Of a stretch of DNA of 64,000 bases, positions 9,245 through 17,083 are shown in pieces (position 1 is the stretch's first letter; every line of letters starts with the position of its first letter). Position numbers and translations under genes: made by a program. Below the pieces are notes generated by a model, which was not told the DNA's origin, searched no databases, and worked only from the letters and a program-made list of their open reading frames with translations. Source of the stretch: an uncultured Muribaculaceae bacterium (GTDB lineage: Bacteria; Bacteroidota; Bacteroidia; Bacteroidales; Muribaculaceae); assembly GCA_910584545.1 (NCBI GenBank), contig CAJUBC010000004.1, positions 12,217 to 76,216 on the forward strand. The letters run 5' to 3'.

Positions 9245-10621
9245 ATGGAATTACCTTTTGCAGAATCATGGAAAATCAAGATGGTCGAACCCATCAAGAA
9301 GAGCACACGCGAAGAGCGTGAGAAATGGCTTAAAGAGGCCAAATACAATGTGTTCATGCTCAAATCAGATCAGGTTTACATCGACTGCCTCACCGACTCC
9401 GGCACAGGCGCGATGAGCGACCGCCAGTGGGCGGCGATGATGACCGGCGACGAGAGCTACGCAGGTGCCCGCTCTTTCTATGAGCTGAAAGATACTATCA
9501 CCCGCATCACAGGCTTCGAGTATGTACTCCCCACCCACCAGGGACGTGCAGCGGAGAACGTGCTTTTCTCCCACCTCGTGAAGGAAGGCGACATCGTTCC
9601 GGGCAACTCCCACTTCGACACAACCAAAGGCCACATCGAGAGCCGCAAGGCCTTCGCGGTAGACTGCACCGTCGACGAAGCCAAGAACACCCAGCTCGAA
9701 ATTCCCTTCAAGGGTAATGTCGACCTCAACAAACTCGACAAGTGCCTCGCAGAGAACGCCGACAAGGTTCCCTTCATCATCGTGACGATCACCAACAACA
9801 CCGCCGGCGGCCAGCCTGTCTCGATGGAGAACCTCCGCGGCGTACGCAAGATCGCCGACAAGTACAACAAGCGCGTGATCTTCGACTCCGCCCGTTTCGC
9901 CGAGAACGCATACTTCATCAAGATGCGCGAACCTGAGTTCAAGGACGCCACCATCAAGGAAATCTGCAAGGAAATGTTCTCACTGGCCGACGGCATGACC
10001 ATGTCATCGAAGAAGGATGGTCTCGTGAATATGGGAGGTTTCATCGCCACCCGCTGGGAAGACATCTACGAGGGCGCGAAGCGCTTCGTGATTCCTTTCG
10101 AGGGCTTCCTCACATACGGAGGTATGAACGGCCGCGATATGGCCGCGCTCGCAGTAGGTCTCGATGAGAACACCGAGTTCGACATGCTCCAGACCCGCAT
10201 CAAGCAGGTAGAGTATCTCGCCGCCAAGCTCGACGAGTACGGCATCCCCTATCAGCGTCCCGTGGGCGGTCATGCCCTCTTCATCGACGCCGACAAGGTG
10301 CTCGACCGCGTTCCCAAAGAGGAATTCCCCGCACAGCGCCTCACCATGGAGCTCTATCTCGAGGCCGGCGTACGTGGCTGCGAGATCGGTTACCTTCTCG
10401 CCGACCGTGATCCTGTCACACGCGAGAACCGCTTCAGCGGCAACGACTTCCTCCGTCTCTGCATCTGCCGCCGCACCTATACCAACAACCACATGGATGT
10501 TATCGCGGCCGCTCTCAAGAACGTCTACGACCGTCGCCACGAGATCACCCGCGGCGTGAAGATCGTATGGGAGGCAGAACTGATGCGTCACTTCACCGTA
10601 CAGCTCGAACCGCTCGGATAA
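9245..10621 (+). CDS. tnaA: Tryptophanase (tryptophan indole-lyase)
   Basis: A 458-residue cytoplasmic PLP enzyme that splits tryptophan into indole, pyruvate and ammonia. The N-terminus (MELPFAESWKIKMVEP) and the whole chain resemble Bacteroides tryptophanase as I recall it. Landmarks are LTDSGTGAMSD (49-59), PTHQGRAAE (96-104), DSARFAENAYF (214-224) with the PLP-ring Asp214, and SSKKDG with Schiff-base lysine Lys257. Tyrosine phenol-lyase is the close alternative, but DSARFAEN favours tryptophanase. Odd point: the substrate-carboxylate region reads LRLCICRRTY (403-412), whereas E. coli tryptophanase and Citrobacter tyrosine phenol-lyase have LTIPR there, so Thr and Pro are both replaced by Cys while Arg409 is kept. 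The gene is a single transcription unit with its own promoter and a strong terminator. Confidence 0.92.
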   Translation: MELPFAESWKIKMVEPIKKSTREEREKWLKEAKYNVFMLKSDQVYIDCLTDSGTGAMSDRQWAAMMTGDESYAGARSFYELKDTITRITGFEYVLPTHQGRAAENVLFSHLVKEGDIVPGNSHFDTTKGHIESRKAFAVDCTVDEAKNTQLEIPFKGNVDLNKLDKCLAENADKVPFIIVTITNNTAGGQPVSMENLRGVRKIADKYNKRVIFDSARFAENAYFIKMREPEFKDATIKEICKEMFSLADGMTMSSKKDGLVNMGGFIATRWEDIYEGAKRFVIPFEGFLTYGGMNGRDMAALAVGLDENTEFDMLQTRIKQVEYLAAKLDEYGIPYQRPVGGHALFIDADKVLDRVPKEEFPAQRLTMELYLEAGVRGCEIGYLLADRDPVTRENRFSGNDFLRLCICRRTYTNNHMDVIAAALKNVYDRRHEITRGVKIVWEAELMRHFTVQLEPLG

Positions 10622-10643
10622 TCCACGGTAGAATCCCGACAGC

Positions 10644-10677
10644 AAAGCCCGGACCTTCAGAAGGATCCGGGCTTTTT
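10644..10677 (+). terminator. Terminator of tnaA
   Basis: A 10-bp perfect stem, AAAGCCCGGA (10644-10653) with TCCGGGCTTT (10666-10675), whose loop can fold into a second small stem. A short T run follows. Confidence 0.85.
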
Positions 10678-10712
10678 CCATTCAGCTCCTCGGGATTTGC
10701 GGAAACGTGCGG

Positions 10713-11075
10713 TCAATCGTCATACCTGTCCCGGTATGCCTTCCGCATCTCCTTGTAATATTCCTTGCGGGCCTTGCGTACGGCTTTCTCATGATGCCGT
10801 CGTGCCTTGCGCGCTTTCTTGTAATACTTTTTGCTCTTATTGTGCTTCTTGTGGCACTTCTTGTAAGGATGCCAGCGACCATAGGCGTCATAATACCCGT
10901 TTGAATACGTGGTACGGAAATATGGCGTGGTCACTCCCACCCCGGAAGAGTATCCGTCCGTGCCGAACACTATGCCGGTTCCGCCCCGGCCGGTCTCGAA
11001 AGTGAAAGTCTGCGCCACGGAGCATGGCGCGAGCAAAAACAGTGAGCACAACAGTGCTGTCAGCGTCTTTTTCAT
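10713..11075 (-). CDS. Small secreted Lys/His/Tyr-rich basic protein, unknown function
   Basis: A 120-residue protein that I do not recognise. Residues 1-21 form a clear signal peptide (MKKTLTALLCSLFLLAPCSVA). Residues 22-65 are Gly/Thr/Tyr-rich and probably beta-stranded; from about residue 70 the chain becomes extremely basic, rich in Lys, Arg, His and Tyr in YKK, KKARKARRHHEK and REYYKEMRKAYR-like patterns, and it ends in DRYDD. The tail could be a helix that binds acidic polymers (teichoic or capsular polysaccharide, DNA, heme), but nothing shows which. It sits alone between the tnaA terminator and purT, on the same strand as purT but 81 bases downstream of it. Exported from the cytoplasm is the only property I would defend. 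Confidence 0.65.
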   Translation of the reverse strand: MKKTLTALLCSLFLLAPCSVAQTFTFETGRGGTGIVFGTDGYSSGVGVTTPYFRTTYSNGYYDAYGRWHPYKKCHKKHNKSKKYYKKARKARRHHEKAVRKARKEYYKEMRKAYRDRYDD

Positions 11076-11156
11076 GGCGTGATGGTTTTGGTTTCTATTA
11101 TAGGAACAATTCCGTCACAGCCCAGGTTCAGGCAAAGGTCGGATTCGGGACCGCGA

Positions 11157-12341
11157 TCAGCGGCATTCGATGTGGATTTTCGATGCGGCATCCTCGGCTT
11201 TGGAGCATGCCTCCTCGACTGTGGGAGCGGATGCGAGCATCACACCCATGCGCCGGTGGCCGTGAACTTCAGGCTTGCCGAATATCCTCATGTCGGTGCC
11301 GGGAACGGCAAGAGCCTCTTCCATTCCGGTGAAGCGGATGTCGCGGGAGTCGCCCTCGGCGAGGAGCGCGCGGGATGCAGCCGGGCCGTAGAAGCGGATT
11401 TCAGGGATGGGGAGTCCGAGCAGTGCGCGGACATGCAGGGCGAATTCGGAAAGATGCTGGGAAATCATCGTCACCATCCCGGTGTCGTGCGGACGCGGCG
11501 AAACCTCCGAGAAAATCACGTCGTCACCCTTGATGAACAGCTCTACTCCGAATATGCCTCGTCCGCCGAGCGCGTCGGTGATCTTGCGTGCCACCTCGCG
11601 TGACTTCTCGAGAGCGACAGAGCTCATGGGCTGCGGCTGCCAGCTGCGACGGTAGTCGCCGTTCTCCTGATAATGACCGATCGGCTCGCAGAATGAAGTG
11701 CCTCCGATGTGGCGCACGGTGAGAAGTGTGATCTCATAGTCGAAATCAACGAATCCCTCCACTATCACCTCGCCATGTCCGGCGCGGCCACCTTCCTGGG
11801 CCTCGCGCCACGCGGCCTCCACGGTATCGGGACCCTTCACCAGGCTCTGGCCATGGCCGCTGGAGCTCATCACGGGCTTCACGACACAGGGGAAGCCGAT
11901 TTCGGCGACGGCGGCACGATATTCCTCTTCGGTGCGGGCGAATCTGTAGCGCGACGTGGGAAGGCCGAGTTTCTCAGCGGCGAGCGTGCGGATCTCGCGG
12001 CGGTTCATTGTGGTGAATGTGGCCGAGGCCGTGGGGACCACGTTCCAGCCCTCCTTCTCGAGGGCTATCAGAGTAGGAGTAGCTATCGCCTCGATTTCCG
12101 GAATGATGTAGTCCGGACGTTCCTCCTCGACTATGCGGCGGATGGCGTCGCCGTCAAGCATCGACACGGTTATGGCCTTGTCGGCGACATGCATGGCTGG
12201 CGCGCCGTCATATTTGTCGAGCGCGACAACCACCACTCCGTAGCGCTGCAGTTCGATTGTCACTTCCTTTCCAAGCTCGCCGCTTCCGAGCAGCAGAGCC
12301 TTCTTCCCGGCTGGAGAGAAGGGGGTTCCGATTTCAAGCAT
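11157..12341 (-). CDS. purT: Formate-dependent phosphoribosylglycinamide formyltransferase 2
   Basis: An ATP-grasp enzyme of purine synthesis that uses ATP and formate to formylate GAR at step three of the pathway. I place the start at ATG 12341 (394 residues, MLEIGTPFSPAGKKALLLGSGELGKEV), because an in-frame extension to 12431 adds a non-conserved basic tail and would run through the promoter. Landmarks are the N-terminal nucleotide-binding GSGELGKE, the ATP-grasp segment with KPVMSSSGHGQS, EGFVDFDYEITLLTVR, and the metal and phosphate region GIFGVELF with EVSPRPHDTGMVT. Length equals that of E. coli PurT. Using PurT makes the cell able to draw on free formate instead of formyl-tetrahydrofolate; a formate-type channel lies nearby. 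It appears to be transcribed alone from a divergent intergenic region. Confidence 0.95.
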   Translation of the reverse strand: MLEIGTPFSPAGKKALLLGSGELGKEVTIELQRYGVVVVALDKYDGAPAMHVADKAITVSMLDGDAIRRIVEEERPDYIIPEIEAIATPTLIALEKEGWNVVPTASATFTTMNRREIRTLAAEKLGLPTSRYRFARTEEEYRAAVAEIGFPCVVKPVMSSSGHGQSLVKGPDTVEAAWREAQEGGRAGHGEVIVEGFVDFDYEITLLTVRHIGGTSFCEPIGHYQENGDYRRSWQPQPMSSVALEKSREVARKITDALGGRGIFGVELFIKGDDVIFSEVSPRPHDTGMVTMISQHLSEFALHVRALLGLPIPEIRFYGPAASRALLAEGDSRDIRFTGMEEALAVPGTDMRIFGKPEVHGHRRMGVMLASAPTVEEACSKAEDAASKIHIECR

Positions 12342-12389
12342 GTTCTGTTTTGTTGATTTATATTTTGATATATGTTGTTTTAATTTTTG

Positions 12390-12397
12390 CAAAATTA
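12390..12397 (-). promoter_or_regulatory. Probable -7 box for purT
   Basis: On the minus strand TAATTTTG, matching TAnnTTTG, lies 49 bases upstream of the purT start codon. No convincing -33 TTG is seen at the right distance. Confidence 0.4.
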
Positions 12398-12418
12398 CGT
12401 AAAATCGCGCTAATTTGC

Positions 12419-12426
12419 TAAATTTG
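12419..12426 (+). promoter_or_regulatory. Probable -7 box for the YeiH-type permease gene
   Basis: TAAATTTG on the plus strand, 78 bases upstream of the start at 12505. There is no good -33 element. It lies 21 bases from the purT -7 box facing the other way, so the two promoters share one AT-rich patch. Confidence 0.4.
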
Positions 12427-12504
12427 CACATATTTTTACGACTAAGAAGCCGTTAATCAGACAAAGCAACGTTTGCAGAACAAAATCCAAACCCAAATAG
12501 GCAA

Positions 12505-13545
12505 ATGATGAAAGAAGCAAAGGCCGGCAAACTGAACGGCATTTTTCTGATGGCGCTTTTCGCCTGCGCGTCATTCTACATAGGCGAATGGAATTTCTTC
12601 CGTGAGATTTCCTTCTCACCGATGATCATCGGCATCATCCTCGGCATGATTTACGCCAATACCCTGAGAATGAACCTACCGGCCACATGGACGCCGGGTA
12701 TACAGTATTGCTCGAAACGGATTCTCCGCCTCGGCATCATCCTCTATGGATTCCGCCTCACGCTGCAGAACGTGGTGGAAGTCGGCACTGCCGCGATAGT
12801 GATTGACTCCTTAATAGTAACCGTCACCATACTGGGCGGTGTCTGGATAGGGAAAATGCTGAAAATGGACCGCGACACCGCACTTCTGACCTCTATCGGC
12901 TCCGGCATATGCGGAGCTGCGGCAGTGCTCGGGGCCGAGGCCACGATGCGGACAAAACCCTACAAGACGGCTGTAGCCGTGGCTACGGTGGTTATATTCG
13001 GAACTCTCTCGATGTTCCTTTACCCCATCGCCTACCGCGCCGGAATCCTTGAACTCACCCCGGAACAGATGGGTATCTTCTCAGGATCGACTCTGCATGA
13101 GGTGGCCCATGCCGTAGGCGCCGGCAACGCCATGGGCGGCGAGATCGCCGACATCTCCATCATCGTCAAGATGATCCGCGTGATGCTGCTGGTTCCTGTC
13201 CTGCTGATTCTCGGCTGGTGGATAGCGGCCCGCGCCAAGAATAACACCTCTGTCGAGGGCGACGGCAAGAAGGGCAAAGTGGCAGTCCCCTGGTTCGCTG
13301 TAGGTTTCCTCGCCGTCATCGGCTTCAATTCGCTCGATCTGCTCCCCGCCGTCGCGGTCGAATGGATCAACCAGTTCGACACTTTCCTGCTCACCATGGC
13401 CATGGCCGCCCTTGGTGCAGAGACAAGGTTCGACAAATTCAAGAAAGCGGGCGCAAAGCCCTTCATCCTCGCCGGCATCCTCTACGTATGGCTGCTGCTC
13501 GGAGGCTATCTGCTTGCCCGCTACATGACCCCCCTTTTCGGCTAA
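12505..13545 (+). CDS. YeiH/UPF0324 family membrane protein (putative sulfate exporter)
   Basis: A 346-residue integral membrane protein with about ten hydrophobic segments. It matches the UPF0324 (PF03601) family: an SPMIIGIILGMIYAN-like first repeat, KRILRLGIILYGFRLTLQ (about 70-87), the conserved GSGICGAAAVLGAEA near 132-146, and STLHEVAHAVGAGN near 195-208 with a buried Glu-His pair. The family is annotated as a putative sulfate or sulfur-compound exporter on weak evidence; in other bacteria it is controlled by LysR-type regulators. No such regulator is next to it here. Length is normal for the family. Substrate is unknown. It is followed 41 bases later by an alpha-amylase gene that may be co-transcribed. 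Confidence 0.85.
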   Translation: MMKEAKAGKLNGIFLMALFACASFYIGEWNFFREISFSPMIIGIILGMIYANTLRMNLPATWTPGIQYCSKRILRLGIILYGFRLTLQNVVEVGTAAIVIDSLIVTVTILGGVWIGKMLKMDRDTALLTSIGSGICGAAAVLGAEATMRTKPYKTAVAVATVVIFGTLSMFLYPIAYRAGILELTPEQMGIFSGSTLHEVAHAVGAGNAMGGEIADISIIVKMIRVMLLVPVLLILGWWIAARAKNNTSVEGDGKKGKVAVPWFAVGFLAVIGFNSLDLLPAVAVEWINQFDTFLLTMAMAALGAETRFDKFKKAGAKPFILAGILYVWLLLGGYLLARYMTPLFG

Positions 13546-13556
13546 GACAAATTTTT

Positions 13557-13585
13557 TGAATCAATTCAACCTTCAAAATTATATT
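13557..13585 (-). repeat. Inverted copy of the AATTTTGAA-type intergenic repeat
   Basis: Read on the minus strand this gives TAATTTTGAAGGTTGAATT, which overlaps the element at 24559-24598 (TAATTTTGAATG and GAAGGTTGAATTTT). It fills almost the whole gap before the amylase start codon. Confidence 0.4.
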
Positions 13586-13586
13586 C

Positions 13587-15020
13587 ATGAAGTCTCTTCT
13601 ACCTGTCCTCGGTCTGACGGGGGCGCTAATGATTTCCGCATGCAGCGGAAAAGGAAACGTCAGCAAGGAAACATCGGTGGAACGCGATTCCACATCAACA
13701 TCGGTGAAGCACCCGGAATGGAGCCGCAACGCGGTGATCTATGAGGTGAATCTCCGTCAGTACACGGACTCCGGTTCGGTCAGCGCCTTCGCGCAGCATC
13801 TACCCCGGCTCAAGGAGCTCGGCGTGGACATCCTCTGGATGATGCCGGTGCATCCCATCAGCAAGAAAGACCGCAAGGGCACGCTCGGCAGCTATTACGC
13901 GGTGGCCGACTATACCGCGCTTAACCCGGAGTTCGGAACACTCGACCAGTTCAAGGATATGGTCAGGAAAGCCCACGCGCAGGGCATGAAAGTGATCCTC
14001 GACTGGGTGCCGAACCATTCCGGACGTGACAACAAATGGATCACGGAGCATCCGGACTGGTATAAGAAAGATTCTCTCGGCAACATGGTCGGTCTCTACG
14101 ACTGGACTGACGTATACGTGTTCGACTATTCCAATCCCGAAATGCGCAAGGGGATGATCGACGCGATGAAGTTCTGGCTCACTGAAGTGGATGTCGACGG
14201 CTTCCGATGCGATGTCGCCGGCGAGGTGCCCACCGATTTCTGGGACGAGGCACGTCCTGAGCTTGAGAACGCCAAACCGGGCATCTTCATGCTCGCGGAG
14301 GCCAGCAAACCGGAACTGCAGAAGAATGGCTTCGACATGGGCTACAACTGGCCGATGAAAGACCTCTTCAGCGAGATCGCCGCCACCTCCGGCCAGTATA
14401 CATTCAAGGGAGCCGACGGCAAGGTTAGGGAGTTCCCCGAGAAACATGCCACCGATATCTTCGCGCTGCTCGACAGTCAGGCAAAGGAGTATCCGAAGGA
14501 CACATATATGATGAACATGGTCACCAACCATGACCTCAACTCATGGGAAGGCACGGAATTCGAACGCCTCGGCAATCTTACGGACGCGTTCGCGGTGCTC
14601 TCCTACACGCTTCCCGGTATGCCGCTGATCTATACCGGTCAGGAGACCGGCATGAACCGCGCCCTGAAGTTCTTCGATAAGGACAAGGCTCCGCTCTGGG
14701 AACCGCGCAACGAATACTTCACTTTCTACAAGAGGCTCAACAACCTCAAGCATGGCCAGGAGGCACTTGCCGCCGGACTGGAAGGAGGAGAGGTTGAGCG
14801 GATAGAGGCCGGGAGCAAGGATGTCATCGCCTTCTCCCGCAAGAAGAACGCCTCGAGGGTGATCACCATCGCCAACCTCGGCGCGAGCGAGGCCACACCG
14901 GACTTCGGCAGCAACGCTCCGGATGTGAAAGATATGAGGGATTATTTCACCGGCAGAGATGCACAACTTCCAACCACGCTTGCTCCCGGGCAATACGTGG
15001 TGTTGGTCAGTAAGAGCTGA
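13587..15020 (+). CDS. Alpha-amylase family (GH13) lipoprotein
   Basis: A 477-residue glycoside hydrolase. The signal peptide ends in ISAC with lipid-bearing Cys19, so the enzyme is anchored in a membrane facing outward. The GH13 barrel starts near residue 46. Conserved regions are seen in order: DWVPNHSG (139-146); GFRCDVAG with nucleophile Asp209; FMLAEAS with acid/base Glu238; MVTNHDLNSW with Asp316. A small C-terminal beta domain follows (about 400-477). It should cleave alpha-glucosidic links in starch or malto-oligosaccharides. There is no SusC/SusD pair here, so this is not a classic polysaccharide utilisation locus. The gap of 41 bases after the permease gene allows read-through transcription. 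Exact specificity (amylase, neopullulanase or transferase) cannot be fixed. Confidence 0.88.
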   Translation: MKSLLPVLGLTGALMISACSGKGNVSKETSVERDSTSTSVKHPEWSRNAVIYEVNLRQYTDSGSVSAFAQHLPRLKELGVDILWMMPVHPISKKDRKGTLGSYYAVADYTALNPEFGTLDQFKDMVRKAHAQGMKVILDWVPNHSGRDNKWITEHPDWYKKDSLGNMVGLYDWTDVYVFDYSNPEMRKGMIDAMKFWLTEVDVDGFRCDVAGEVPTDFWDEARPELENAKPGIFMLAEASKPELQKNGFDMGYNWPMKDLFSEIAATSGQYTFKGADGKVREFPEKHATDIFALLDSQAKEYPKDTYMMNMVTNHDLNSWEGTEFERLGNLTDAFAVLSYTLPGMPLIYTGQETGMNRALKFFDKDKAPLWEPRNEYFTFYKRLNNLKHGQEALAAGLEGGEVERIEAGSKDVIAFSRKKNASRVITIANLGASEATPDFGSNAPDVKDMRDYFTGRDAQLPTTLAPGQYVVLVSKS

Positions 15021-15131
15021 TAAAACACTTTTACTTAGACACAAACGCGAAATAATACATTCATCGAACAAAAGGCGATAACCCGAAGCTGAATAAAAAA
15101 GTCAAAACGTAAAAAAATATTTGCGAAAATA

Positions 15132-15163
15132 TTTGCAGAAACCGAAAAAAGGCATTAACTTTG
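15132..15163 (+). promoter_or_regulatory. Promoter of tRNA-Pro
   Basis: TTTG at 15132-15135, 20 bases, then TAACTTTG at 15156-15163. The sequence just downstream (GCACCCGCAATCGGGAA) is nearly identical to that of the tRNA-Asp promoter at 23111-23142. Confidence 0.7.
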
Positions 15164-15208
15164 CACCCGCAATCGGGAACGAAGCAATCGTGAACGAAAG
15201 CAACTCTT

Positions 15209-15283
15209 CGGGGTGTAGCTCAGTAGGTTTAGAGTACGCGTCTGGGGGGCGTGAGGTCGCAAGTTCGAATCTTGTCACCCCGA
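15209..15283 (+). tRNA. tRNA-Pro (anticodon GGG)
   Basis: A full cloverleaf can be drawn: acceptor arms CGGGGTG (15209-15215) and CACCCCG (15276-15282) with discriminator A; anticodon stem CGCGT/GCGTG around the loop CTGGGGG, which gives anticodon GGG; and a T arm containing GTTCGAATC. The CCA end is not encoded. It matches the common Bacteroidales tRNA-Pro. Confidence 0.95.
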
Positions 15284-15294
15284 CTGAGAGTTTC

Positions 15295-15327
15295 AAGAGC
15301 GTCAGGAGACTGACGCTCTTATTTTTT
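15295..15327 (+). terminator. Terminator of tRNA-Pro
   Basis: A 10-bp perfect stem, AAGAGCGTCA with TGACGCTCTT, a loop GGAGAC, and then ATTTTTTAT. It starts 12 bases after the tRNA. Confidence 0.85.
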
Positions 15328-15342
15328 ATATCCTTCTGAAAG

Positions 15343-16629
15343 TCAGAAGTTGGCGAAGAAGTCGGGCCACTTCACGTCGGGGCCGAGAGCGAATTTGGCG
15401 CGCAGACGCTGCCGATGCTTCTTGACGGATTCCGGCCGGATGTTCAGGAGCTGCGCTATGTGTTTCGTCTCAAGTTCCATGTCAAGAAGGCAACACAGGC
15501 GAATATCTCCCGGTGTCAGCTGCGGGTACTTCTGCTTGAGTTTGTCGATGAATCCAGGCCTCATGTCGGTGAATATGGCTGCGAACCGTTCCCAGTTGTC
15601 ATCGCCCGTAAGCTGCAGCCGCAACTTACGTCTCAAGGCCTCCGGATCGGCGGAAACACTGCTGCCGCGCATTTTGTCGAGGTCTTTCAGCAAGGAATTG
15701 ATGGCTCGCTCCTTCTCCGCGCTTTTCATGTGCTCGACAGTGAGGCGGCGCTTGGTGATCTCGAGATCATTCAGCAGCCGCTCGTCTTTCTTCTTACGCC
15801 GTTTTCTAAGCATCAACGCCACCGCCATACCTGATGGAATCAGAATCAGCGCGGCGATACCGGCCATGACCGCATATCTCTTCCGCTCCCTTCTCTCATG
15901 ATTCTCCCTATATTCGCGGAATTCTCCGATTCTGCGGTCAGCATTCATACGCGCCATCTTCAACGCCCGGTCGTACGCTTCCGCGCTTTTTCGGGCGATT
16001 GCCATCCTGTCCTCCATAAACGCGGCCGAATCCTTAGCGCCGATTCGATTATAATAAGGAATCAGGGCCTTGTATGATTCCATATCGACCGGATCATCGT
16101 TATCCCCTATTCTTCCATAAATGAGTCCGGCATATTTACGCGCCGTAGCAATGTCGCCGTCCCGCAGCGAATGGCCAAGACGCTGGATATAATATACCCG
16201 TTCCGCGTTATGCTCTATGTCGAGCACATCCATATACTTTGCCGCAGTGTCGAGATCAGTCTCCGAACCGCGAAGACGGTAGAGGTCCGAGTAGACCATT
16301 ACTCCGAGAGTGGGAGCGAGCTTCATAAGCTCTTTCTCATTACGGAGGCTGTCAAGGCGGGAGAGATATGTTCCCTTGTCAATATTGTCCCGTTCGAGCC
16401 TGACGATATTGCTACGTATGATTCCCTTCAACGACTGAAGGCTGTCGGGGACATACCGCAGGATCTCGTGCATGTATTCCACCTGTGTCGCCTCGTCCCA
16501 CACGAGTCCGAAAGAAAGGTCGAGTTCATAAAGCGTCTCCACTATGCTCATGCTGTCGCGGGCATCGATGAAATCAGGAAGAATCCCGAACAGAGTATTG
16601 GTTTTCGTCTCCAGATTCTCCTCCGCCAT
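15343..16629 (-). CDS. Transmembrane LuxR-type HTH regulator, distal part of a split gene
   Basis: A 428-residue protein: helical TPR-like repeats from 1 to about 245, one transmembrane segment at about 253-274 followed by a basic stop-transfer RKRRKKK, a coiled-coil linker (about 280-320), and a LuxR/GerE-like DNA-binding domain at about 372-415 (LTPGDIRLCCLLDME to KKHRQRLRAKFAL). This is the standard Bacteroidetes layout of an extracytoplasmic TPR sensor joined to a cytoplasmic HTH. But such proteins need an N-terminal export signal, and this open frame has none. The missing part lies directly upstream in the same reading frame, behind a single TAA. On its own the product would have its sensor on the wrong side of the membrane. 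It is either half of a broken gene or is made by read-through. Confidence 0.75.
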   Translation of the reverse strand: MAEENLETKTNTLFGILPDFIDARDSMSIVETLYELDLSFGLVWDEATQVEYMHEILRYVPDSLQSLKGIIRSNIVRLERDNIDKGTYLSRLDSLRNEKELMKLAPTLGVMVYSDLYRLRGSETDLDTAAKYMDVLDIEHNAERVYYIQRLGHSLRDGDIATARKYAGLIYGRIGDNDDPVDMESYKALIPYYNRIGAKDSAAFMEDRMAIARKSAEAYDRALKMARMNADRRIGEFREYRENHERRERKRYAVMAGIAALILIPSGMAVALMLRKRRKKKDERLLNDLEITKRRLTVEHMKSAEKERAINSLLKDLDKMRGSSVSADPEALRRKLRLQLTGDDNWERFAAIFTDMRPGFIDKLKQKYPQLTPGDIRLCCLLDMELETKHIAQLLNIRPESVKKHRQRLRAKFALGPDVKWPDFFANF

Positions 16630-16635
16630 GGCCGA

Positions 16636-17046
16636 TTAGAGCTTCATGCGTGCACTCAGATAACGATAGTCGCGGCTCCGGGGCGATGCCAGCAACGATG
16701 TAAGAGTTGAAACCGAATCCCCGGGATGCGAAGCCAAAGCCGTAGAGTCTTCATATTGGCCGAGACGGGCCTGCATAAACGCTTTCGCAGCCATCATCGG
16801 CCACGACTTCCTGCCGACAGTCGCGGAGTCCAGGGCATGAGCCAATCCCGACAGCTGCCTTTCCTGAAAATATCGGGATGTCTCGATGCGGTACGCTCTG
16901 TCGAGGAGGGAGTCCACGGTGCGGTCGCCGGTGTTCCACGGCATGGAGCTTCCAGGATGAGGGGAACCGCATCCTGAAATAAGGCACAGACATGCAAAAG
17001 CGAGCATGAGTGCTATAGCTGATTTATAACCGTTATTTAACGACAT
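16636..17046 (-). CDS. Lipoprotein N-terminal part of the split TPR/HTH regulator
   Basis: A 136-residue open frame starting at ATG 17046 (MSLNNGYKSAIALML). It has a lipoprotein signal with lipobox LISGC, lipid-bearing Cys26, then a helical, TPR-like stretch that ends abruptly in ARMKL. The TAA stop (16638-16636) is followed after two sense codons (Ser, Ala) by the ATG of the next gene in the same frame, so reading through the stop would give one continuous protein of 567 residues, the normal size for a membrane-spanning TPR/LuxR regulator. A longer in-frame start at 17082 is possible, but a well-formed promoter covers that stretch. Alone, this piece would be a short exported lipoprotein without signalling ability. 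Confidence 0.65.
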   Translation of the reverse strand: MSLNNGYKSAIALMLAFACLCLISGCGSPHPGSSMPWNTGDRTVDSLLDRAYRIETSRYFQERQLSGLAHALDSATVGRKSWPMMAAKAFMQARLGQYEDSTALASHPGDSVSTLTSLLASPRSRDYRYLSARMKL

Positions 17047-17052
17047 CGTATG

Positions 17053-17083
17053 CAAAATTACTTGATTTTGGCCATTTTTCAAA
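17053..17083 (-). promoter_or_regulatory. Promoter of the split regulator, nearly leaderless
   Basis: On the minus strand TTTG (17080-17083), 19 bases, TAATTTTG (17053-17060). Transcription should begin within a few bases of ATG 17046, so the message would have almost no 5' leader if that ATG is used. Confidence 0.6.

Noticed and set aside
12342..12431. Longer purT start at 12431
   Set aside because: The added residues are not conserved in PurT and overlap the -7 box of purT.
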